The position numbers and the translations under genes are program-made. Source: Oscillospiraceae bacterium (GTDB taxonomy: Bacteria; Bacillota; Clostridia; Oscillospirales; Oscillospiraceae). From it: a DNA stretch of 6,899 nucleotides. Each line of letters opens with the position of its first letter. Position 1 is the first letter of the stretch. The stretch lies in contig JAEDIN010000063.1 in NCBI GenBank assembly GCA_016292445.1, forward strand, positions 1 through 6,899, written 5' to 3'. The notes under the pieces were generated by a model. That model was given only the letters and a program-made list of their open reading frames with translations. It searched no databases and was not told the DNA's origin. This document shows positions 1 through 4,024 of this stretch, piece by piece.

Positions 1-21
1 GTTGGTTCGGGAGGTTTTAGT

Positions 22-963
22 ATGATACCAAAGGTAGTAGTTATCACAGGTCCCACCGCGACCGGCAAAACCAAGCTGGCGGTGGCGCTGGCGAAGGAAT
101 TTGACGGCGAGATAGTTTCGGCAGACTCCATGCAGCTATACCGCCGCATGGACGTAGGCACCGCCAAGGTAAGTCCCGAGGAGACCGAGGGCATTGCGCA
201 CCACATGATAGACATTGCCGAACCGAACGAGAGCTACTCGGTTTCGCGCTATGTTGAGGACGCGGCAAAATGCGTTGACGACATTCTGTCACGCGGCAGG
301 CTGCCGATTATCGCCGGCGGCACGAATCTCTACATCGACTCGCTCATTTCAGGTCGTGACTTTGCCGACAACGAGGGCGACAACGCCCTGCGAGGCGAGC
401 TTGACCGTCAGTACGACGCTCTCGGCGGCGAAAAAATGCTCGAAAAGCTGCAAAGCTTTGACCCGGAAAGAGCGGCGAAGCTCCATCCGGCGGACAGGCG
501 CAGGATAATCCGCGCCATCGAGGTTTTTAAGCTTACGGGAAAGACGATAACGCAGCACGACCTTGAAACGCAGCAAAGACCGCCGAGATATGACGCGGCG
601 GTGATAGCTCTCGATTTTGCCGACAGGGCAAAGCTCTACGAGCGCATCGACAGGCGCGTTGACCTCATGGTGCGCGAGGGTCTTTTTGCCGAGGTCGAGC
701 AGCTTATAAAAAGCGGACTGTCCGACGAATGCACCGCGATGCAGGCGATAGGCTACAAAGAGCCTGCGGCGTATTTGCGAGGCGAGATAACAAAGGACGA
801 GGCGATAGAGCTTATAAAGCGCGAGAGCCGCCGATATGCCAAGCGCCAGCTCACATGGTTAAGGCGAAGCAAGGATATTTTTTGGATACGCTGGGGCGCA
901 TCGCCCGATTTTCAAGAAGCCCGACGGCTTTCGACGGAATATTTGCACAGTCACGGTATATGA
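22..963 (+). CDS. miaA: tRNA dimethylallyltransferase MiaA
   Basis: Transfers a dimethylallyl group from DMAPP to the N6 of A37 in tRNAs that read codons starting with U, giving i6A37; this is a cytoplasmic step that stabilises codon-anticodon pairing. Visible in the 313 aa product: the P-loop GPTATGKT (residues 10-17), the catalytic/substrate block DSMQLYR (35-41) followed by DVGTAK, an HHMID segment, AGGTNLY (family form usually GGTGLY), MQAIGYKE, and the C-terminal AKRQLTW signature. The length is normal for the family. The ATG at 22 has GGGAGG at 9-14, 7 nt upstream, and begins the protein just before the P-loop strand, so the start looks right. It is first in the visible operon, with hfq 51 nt downstream, a miaA-hfq order seen in many bacteria. 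About half of its Ile codons are ATA (13 of 25 by my count), unlike ileS. The promoter is outside the window. Confidence 0.97.
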   Translation: MIPKVVVITGPTATGKTKLAVALAKEFDGEIVSADSMQLYRRMDVGTAKVSPEETEGIAHHMIDIAEPNESYSVSRYVEDAAKCVDDILSRGRLPIIAGGTNLYIDSLISGRDFADNEGDNALRGELDRQYDALGGEKMLEKLQSFDPERAAKLHPADRRRIIRAIEVFKLTGKTITQHDLETQQRPPRYDAAVIALDFADRAKLYERIDRRVDLMVREGLFAEVEQLIKSGLSDECTAMQAIGYKEPAAYLRGEITKDEAIELIKRESRRYAKRQLTWLRRSKDIFWIRWGASPDFQEARRLSTEYLHSHGI

Positions 964-970
964 TATTTTT

Positions 971-987
971 GCCTTTCGGTGAAAGGC
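971..987 (+). other. Small perfect hairpin between miaA and hfq
   Basis: GCCTTTC (971-977) and GAAAGGC (981-987) form a 7-bp perfect stem with a 3-nt loop, starting 7 nt after the miaA stop codon and ending 27 nt before the hfq start. No T-run follows, so it does not look like an intrinsic terminator on the + strand. It could be a transcript-processing or stability element between the two cistrons, or chance; function is inference. Confidence 0.4.
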
Positions 988-1001
988 AGAAATACATATA
1001 C

Positions 1002-1006
1002 AGGAG
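1002..1006 (+). promoter_or_regulatory. Ribosome binding site setting the hfq start
   Basis: AGGAG lies 8 nt before the ATG at 1015. An in-frame GTG at 979 would add 12 residues that Hfq proteins lack, and it falls inside the hairpin, so this site decides for the ATG at 1015. Confidence 0.8.
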
Positions 1007-1014
1007 TGGCAGCA

Positions 1015-1248
1015 ATGCAAAAGACACAAAATTTACAGGACGCATTTCTCAATCAGGTACGCAGGGAAAAAATCAATCTCACGGTGTTTCTCATGAACGG
1101 CTTTCAGATGCACGGCGTTATCCGCGCCTACGACGGCTTCACCGTGATACTCGACTCTGACGGCAAGCAGCAGCTTATCTACAAGCACGCGATATCGACG
1201 ATAATTCCGCCCAAACCCATCGAATATTCGCCGGGCAGCGATGCGTAA
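1015..1248 (+). CDS. hfq: RNA chaperone Hfq
   Basis: Small Sm-like protein that forms a hexameric ring and binds U-rich RNA 3' ends and A-rich mRNA stretches. The 77 aa product has the whole fold: Q8-D9 and the FLNQ helix at the N-terminus, Sm1 with VFLMNG (24-29), G34, D40 and F42, and the Sm2 signature YKHAIST (56-62) that marks bacterial Hfq. The loop DSDGKQQ and the short C-terminal tail resemble the B. subtilis protein rather than the long-tailed E. coli one. The lateral rim reads RREK (16-19), close to E. coli RRER and more basic than the B. subtilis RKEN. The gene follows miaA, the common genomic partner. Its last 8 bases overlap the next gene (ATGCGTAA), which points to coupled translation of the HlyD-like protein. 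Confidence 0.97.
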   Translation: MQKTQNLQDAFLNQVRREKINLTVFLMNGFQMHGVIRAYDGFTVILDSDGKQQLIYKHAISTIIPPKPIEYSPGSDA

Positions 1249-1999
1249 TTATCTGCGCTGCGTCGCCGCAGTGATATTCCTCGCAGTCTCGGCGTATCTC
1301 GTTTCGGGCTTCGTGCAGTCGGAGGAAAGACCCGACACCGAAACAGCGCGCTTAATGCGCATAACAGACAGCCTCGATGCCGAGGGACAAGTCCTGTGCG
1401 ACGCAGAGTATGTCACCGCCCCCTTCGGGACCGTTTACTACACGGTTTCGGAGGGTAGGTGGGTTAGCGGCGGAACGGTGGTCGCGGTCGAAAGAAGCAA
1501 GGCCGACGATTACTACGCTCACCGCGGCATAAGCTCCTGCGTGAAAGCCCCCTGCGCAGGTTATTTCAGCAAAAAGCTCGGCGAGGGCGCACCCAAAAAC
1601 GCAGTCGGCAGGGTAATTTCCGGCGGCTGGCGGTTTGTGACTGCGCTCGGGGACACGGAAAGCCTGCGCGTCGGTCAGCGGCTTGAGCTGACGGTTTTTG
1701 ACAAATATCCCGCAGTAATCGAAGCCATTGACGGCAAAAAGGTGACCGTGCGCTGCAAAACCGGACTGAGCGCGGTTTTGGGCATGAACCGGCTTAAAGC
1801 GCGGCTTTGCCTTGCGGACCTCGAGGGTCTGCGCGTTCCCGAAAAGGCAATACACTCCGACGACAGCGGCGACTTTGTCTATGTCCTGCAGGCAGGCATG
1901 GTCAAGCGCGCACCCGTCGAAGTTATTTATAAAAAATCAGATCTCTGCCTTGTTAAAAGCTCCGAGCTTTGCGACGGCATGGAGGTCATAGCGAAATAG
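1241..1999 (+). CDS. Membrane-anchored HlyD/MFP-like protein, short form, function unknown
   Basis: Residues 4-25 form one hydrophobic segment after a short basic N-terminus, predicting an N-in, C-out single-pass protein without an evident cleavage site. The outer part resembles membrane-fusion (HlyD-type) adaptors: a first half-lipoyl-like strand set (about 48-84), a VKAPCAGYF strand typical of the second half (101-109), a beta-barrel-like section (about 130-195), and a C-terminal membrane-proximal-like end with VPEKAI (199-204), YVLQ and DGMEVI. Between the two lipoyl-like halves there are only about 15 residues, so the long helical hairpin of true HlyD proteins is missing; at 252 aa it is also short. 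Seven cysteines (53, 100, 105, 172, 190, 236, 244) lie in the predicted outer part. It starts inside the hfq stop region with only a weak Shine-Dalgarno, so it is probably translated by coupling. No ABC or MFS pump gene is nearby. A division- or envelope-linked role is only suggested by sepF and divIVA downstream. Confidence 0.75.
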   Translation: MRNYLRCVAAVIFLAVSAYLVSGFVQSEERPDTETARLMRITDSLDAEGQVLCDAEYVTAPFGTVYYTVSEGRWVSGGTVVAVERSKADDYYAHRGISSCVKAPCAGYFSKKLGEGAPKNAVGRVISGGWRFVTALGDTESLRVGQRLELTVFDKYPAVIEAIDGKKVTVRCKTGLSAVLGMNRLKARLCLADLEGLRVPEKAIHSDDSGDFVYVLQAGMVKRAPVEVIYKKSDLCLVKSSELCDGMEVIAK

Positions 2000-2009
2000 G
2001 GTGAAAGAT

Positions 2010-2711
2010 ATGAGCATTGCCGAAAATGTTAAGGCAGTCAAGGAAAACATAGCGGCGGCGGCACTCCGCTGCGGAAGGAGCCCCGACGAGATAAAGCTCG
2101 TTGCGGCAACGAAGATGAATGACGCCGAGCGTGTCCGGCAGGCGATAGCGGCAGGCGTGGATATCTGCGGCGAAAACCGTGTGCAGGAGCTTCAGGAGAA
2201 ATACGCCCAGGGCACATACGAGGGCTGCCCCCTGCATTTTATCGGCCATCTGCAAAAAAACAAGGTCAAATACATAGTCGGCAAGGTCGGGCTTATCCAC
2301 TCGGTGGACTCGGTCGCGCTGGCTTCCGAGATAAATAAAAGGGCCGCCGCACTCGGCATTGTGCAGGATATTCTGCTCGAGGTGAACATCGGCGCAGAGC
2401 CGGCAAAGTCGGGCTTTGCCCCCGGGGAGCTTTCCTCCGCGCCGGATATGTTGGCGGATTTTGGCAGCATCAGAGTGCTCGGACTCATGGCGATACCCCC
2501 GATTTGTGAAAAATCTGAAGAAAATCGGGTATATTTTCGCCGTATGAAGCAGCTTTTTATTGACATCGGGCAAAAAAAATACGATAATGTCTTTATGCAA
2601 CTTTTATCAATGGGCATGAGTGCCGATTATGAGGTCGCCGTTGAGGAGGGCGCAAACCTTGTCCGTGTCGGCACCGGAATTTTCGGCGCGAGGAATTATG
2701 CCCTTAAATAA
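2010..2711 (+). CDS. YggS/YlmE/PLPBP-family pyridoxal phosphate homeostasis protein
   Basis: Cytoplasmic PLP-binding protein of the alanine racemase N-terminal fold type. Family members buffer PLP and affect amino acid and keto acid pools; no enzymatic reaction is firmly established. The 233 aa product has all signatures: the PLP lysine K35 in VAATK, GENRVQE (54-60), HFIGHLQKNK (76-85, with Leu where Trp usually precedes), LMAIPP, the phosphate-binding LSMGMSAD (199-206), and VRVGTGIFGARNY near the C-terminus. I chose the ATG at 2010, which gives the typical MSIAEN start and has AGGGTGA at 1998-2004, 5 nt upstream. A GTG at 2001 would add three residues and cannot be excluded. It begins 10 nt after the HlyD-like stop and ends 17 nt before sepF. 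The yggS-sepF pairing is conserved in Gram-positives (ylmE-sepF in B. subtilis). An internal promoter candidate lies near its 3' end. Confidence 0.94.
   Translation: MSIAENVKAVKENIAAAALRCGRSPDEIKLVAATKMNDAERVRQAIAAGVDICGENRVQELQEKYAQGTYEGCPLHFIGHLQKNKVKYIVGKVGLIHSVDSVALASEINKRAAALGIVQDILLEVNIGAEPAKSGFAPGELSSAPDMLADFGSIRVLGLMAIPPICEKSEENRVYFRRMKQLFIDIGQKKYDNVFMQLLSMGMSADYEVAVEEGANLVRVGTGIFGARNYALK
2560..2588 (+). promoter_or_regulatory. Candidate sigma-A-type promoter inside yggS, facing sepF-divIVA
   Basis: TTGACA at 2560-2565, a 17-nt spacer, and GATAAT at 2583-2588 give 11 of 12 matches to the housekeeping consensus. The surrounding 2500-2590 stretch is clearly more AT-rich than the rest of the gene, including a run of eight A in the spacer. 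Transcription would start near 2595, about 130 nt upstream of the sepF ATG. The hexamers also encode ordinary yggS codons, so activity is inference. Confidence 0.55.
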
Positions 2712-2728
2712 CTACCGGAGGCAATGCC

Positions 2729-3223
2729 ATGGCAATATGGGATAATTTCAAAAACGCTCTTCGTCCCTATGACGACGATGATTATATAGAAAACGAAGCC
2801 AGCGAGGAGGAGACCGCCGCATTCGAGGATGTTCCCGAGCCCGCTCCGGCTTACGGGGAGGAATACTCCGAGCCCAAGACAAAGACGAGCGTCTTTGCCA
2901 AGAAGGAGCACAAGTCCGCTCCCGCTCCTGCCCCCGCTTACGAAAAGGCGAGAACGAGGCTCATGCTTATGAGCCCCTCGGATTTTGACGAGGCAGCGGA
3001 AATAGCCGACAATCTCAAGGATCGCCGCGCGGTGCTCATGAATGTGGAGAAGACCGACAGCGAGACCGCCCGCCGTCTTATAGATTTCCTCTCCGGCGTT
3101 GTTTACGCCCTCGGCGGCAAGATAATGCGCATATCCGCCCAGGCATATGTGCTCACCCCGACCAACATCGACCTCGTCGGTGACGGCGTTCCCGATCTGG
3201 AGAGCGCAGGTCTTTACTTCTGA
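2729..3223 (+). CDS. sepF: Cell division protein SepF
   Basis: Membrane-associated partner of FtsZ that bundles filaments at the Z-ring and helps septum assembly in Gram-positives. The 164 aa product starts with the amphipathic membrane-targeting helix MAIWDNFKNAL (1-11), then an acidic, Pro/Ala-rich linker (about 13-72) containing a PAPAPA stretch. The globular DUF552 core follows (about 75-150): SPSDFDEAAEIADNL, the VLMNVEKTD strand, DFLSGVVYALGG (119-130; the Gly equivalent to the B. subtilis dimer-contact glycine is kept), and VLTPTNIDL. GGAGG at 2717-2721 sits 7 nt before the ATG. It lies 17 nt after yggS and 46 nt before the divIVA start. B. subtilis has ylmG and ylmH between sepF and divIVA; both are absent here. 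Besides operon read-through, it may be served by the promoter candidate inside yggS. Confidence 0.96.
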   Translation: MAIWDNFKNALRPYDDDDYIENEASEEETAAFEDVPEPAPAYGEEYSEPKTKTSVFAKKEHKSAPAPAPAYEKARTRLMLMSPSDFDEAAEIADNLKDRRAVLMNVEKTDSETARRLIDFLSGVVYALGGKIMRISAQAYVLTPTNIDLVGDGVPDLESAGLYF

Positions 3224-3253
3224 CAGATAAAAGCAGATTGTTCCTCAAATTAG

Positions 3254-3261
3254 AAAGGTGG
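3254..3261 (+). promoter_or_regulatory. Ribosome binding site setting the divIVA start
   Basis: AAAGGTGG lies 8 nt before the ATG at 3270. The alternative in-frame GTG at 3258 is part of this Shine-Dalgarno itself, so the ATG start is preferred. Confidence 0.75.
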
Positions 3262-3269
3262 ATTTAGAT

Positions 3270-3845
3270 ATGATCACTCATCAGGATATTCGCGAAAAGA
3301 GCTTTGATAACGCAAAAGCCGTGTTCGGCGGCTACGATATGGGCGCGGTCGAGGATTATCTCGACGATGTCGCCGATGCTTTTGAGGCTCTCCAGAAGGA
3401 GAATTCCGCGCTGAAGGGCAAGATGAAGATACTTGTCGAAAAAATCGAGGAATACCGCGCAAATGAGGACGCACTCAATCGCTCCATTCTCTCCGCTCAG
3501 AAGCTGAGCGTTCAGATAGAGAGCGATGCCCGCGCACGCGCTTCTTCCATCGTCTCCGAGGCGGAGACCAAGGCTGCCTCCATTCTCGGCAGCATAGATG
3601 AGCGAATAGCAATTGAGGAAAATCGCCTGCAGCAGGCTAAGATCAGTGCAGCAAAGTTCCTCGACTCCGCGCGCAACCTCTGCCAGGATCAGCTCAACAA
3701 GCTCGACCTTATCAGCGCGGCAAATGCCGTCGTCATCGATAAGGACGCTGCCCGAATACCTGCGGAGAACAATGCACCTGCCGCCGATAAATCTGCTTTT
3801 GATGCCGGCAACACTCAGGTTTTCTCGTTCTCCAAGGACAACTGA
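3270..3845 (+). CDS. divIVA: DivIVA-domain coiled-coil protein
   Basis: Peripheral membrane scaffold that senses curved membrane at poles and septa and recruits other factors. The 191 aa product begins with the DivIVA lipid-binding domain: ITHQDIREKSF (2-12), FGGYD (19-23), VEDYLDDV (27-34). Two coiled-coil stretches follow (about 35-62 and 66-150, rich in Ala, Glu and Lys), with LVEKIEEY and SILSAQKL linking them, then an Ala/Asp-rich tail ending in FSFSKDN. Compared with B. subtilis DivIVA, the FRGYD motif reads FGGYD, so the Arg next to the membrane-inserting Phe is gone, and the stretch between the two conserved Phe residues is three residues longer. I recall the KAVFGGYD form from clostridial relatives. 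It is the last gene of the operon; a terminator follows 20 nt after the stop. The exact target, polar growth or division site, cannot be told from the sequence. Confidence 0.93.
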   Translation: MITHQDIREKSFDNAKAVFGGYDMGAVEDYLDDVADAFEALQKENSALKGKMKILVEKIEEYRANEDALNRSILSAQKLSVQIESDARARASSIVSEAETKAASILGSIDERIAIEENRLQQAKISAAKFLDSARNLCQDQLNKLDLISAANAVVIDKDAARIPAENNAPAADKSAFDAGNTQVFSFSKDN

Positions 3846-3864
3846 GTTTTTACGATCGCTCGGC

Positions 3865-3907
3865 AAAAAGGCGTGCAGAGGACTATACTCGTCCGGCACG
3901 CTTTTTT
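3865..3907 (+). terminator. Intrinsic terminator after divIVA
   Basis: GCGTGC (3871-3876) pairs with GCACGC (3896-3901), with an upper helix GGAC (3880-3883)/GTCC (3891-3894) and loop TATACTC. A T6 tract (3902-3907) follows directly and faces an A5 run (3865-3869), so the stem can extend. This is a classic Rho-independent terminator ending the miaA-divIVA operon and isolating ileS. The A-run also lets it act weakly on the opposite strand. Confidence 0.9.
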
Positions 3908-3934
3908 GCGTTTATTGTTGCCGGCAGCAGACAA

Positions 3935-3946
3935 ACAGCCGGCTGT
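3935..3946 (+). promoter_or_regulatory. Perfect 12-bp palindrome upstream of ileS, possible operator
   Basis: ACAGCCGGCTGT is a perfect 12-bp palindrome, GC-rich within an AT-rich spacer. A second GCCGGC copy lies at 3920-3925, so a 6-bp stem with a 12-nt loop (3920-3943) is also possible. Its centre is about 40 bp before the start predicted from the TATAAT at 3969. That fits a dimeric regulator site, but no regulator family is recognised. Confidence 0.4.
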
Positions 3947-3968
3947 AAACCGTTTATTTTAGTTCGTT

Positions 3969-3974
3969 TATAAT
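3969..3974 (+). promoter_or_regulatory. Candidate -10 box of the ileS promoter
   Basis: TATAAT is a perfect -10 hexamer in the only AT-rich gap of the window, after the divIVA terminator and 50 nt before the ileS ATG. No good -35 exists: 17 nt upstream reads TAAACC, and the nearest better match, TGTAAA (3944-3949), leaves a 19-nt spacer. There is no TGn extension. Transcription would start near 3981, giving a leader of about 44 nt. Confidence 0.5.
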
Positions 3975-3976
3975 TT

Positions 3977-3992
3977 TTAGATATTTAGATAT
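3977..3992 (+). repeat. Tandem 8-bp direct repeat in the ileS promoter region
   Basis: TTAGATAT occurs twice head to tail (3977-3984 and 3985-3992), right after the TATAAT box and across the predicted transcription start. It is short and AT-rich, so chance or slippage is a sufficient explanation. Confidence 0.5.
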
Positions 3993-4024
3993 ATTGAATA
4001 CACATAGAAAAGAGGAATAAAAAA

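Noticed and set aside
943..967. TTGCAC followed by GATATT as an hfq promoter
   Set aside because: The spacer is only 13 nt, too short for a sigma-A promoter.
979..1014. GTG start adding 12 residues to Hfq
   Set aside because: AGGAG at 1002-1006 fits the ATG at 1015, and the ATG start aligns exactly with known Hfq N-termini (Q8-D9).
1698..1703. TTGACA in the HlyD-like gene (another at 6075-6080 in ileS)
   Set aside because: No -10-like hexamer lies 16-18 nt downstream of either, so they are ordinary coding sequence.
2571..2580. Run of eight A in yggS as a programmed frameshift site
   Set aside because: The gene continues in frame to a normal family C-terminus, there is no downstream stimulatory structure evident, and a promoter spacer explains the AT-richness better.
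1986..2600. Antisense open frame opposite yggS (204 aa)
   Set aside because: yggS is unmistakable on the + strand; the reverse frame has no recognisable domain and is a compositional shadow.
3264..3899. Long antisense open frame opposite divIVA (211 aa)
   Set aside because: It mirrors the codon-biased divIVA frame, begins inside the terminator stem, has no plausible ribosome site, and its translation resembles no family.
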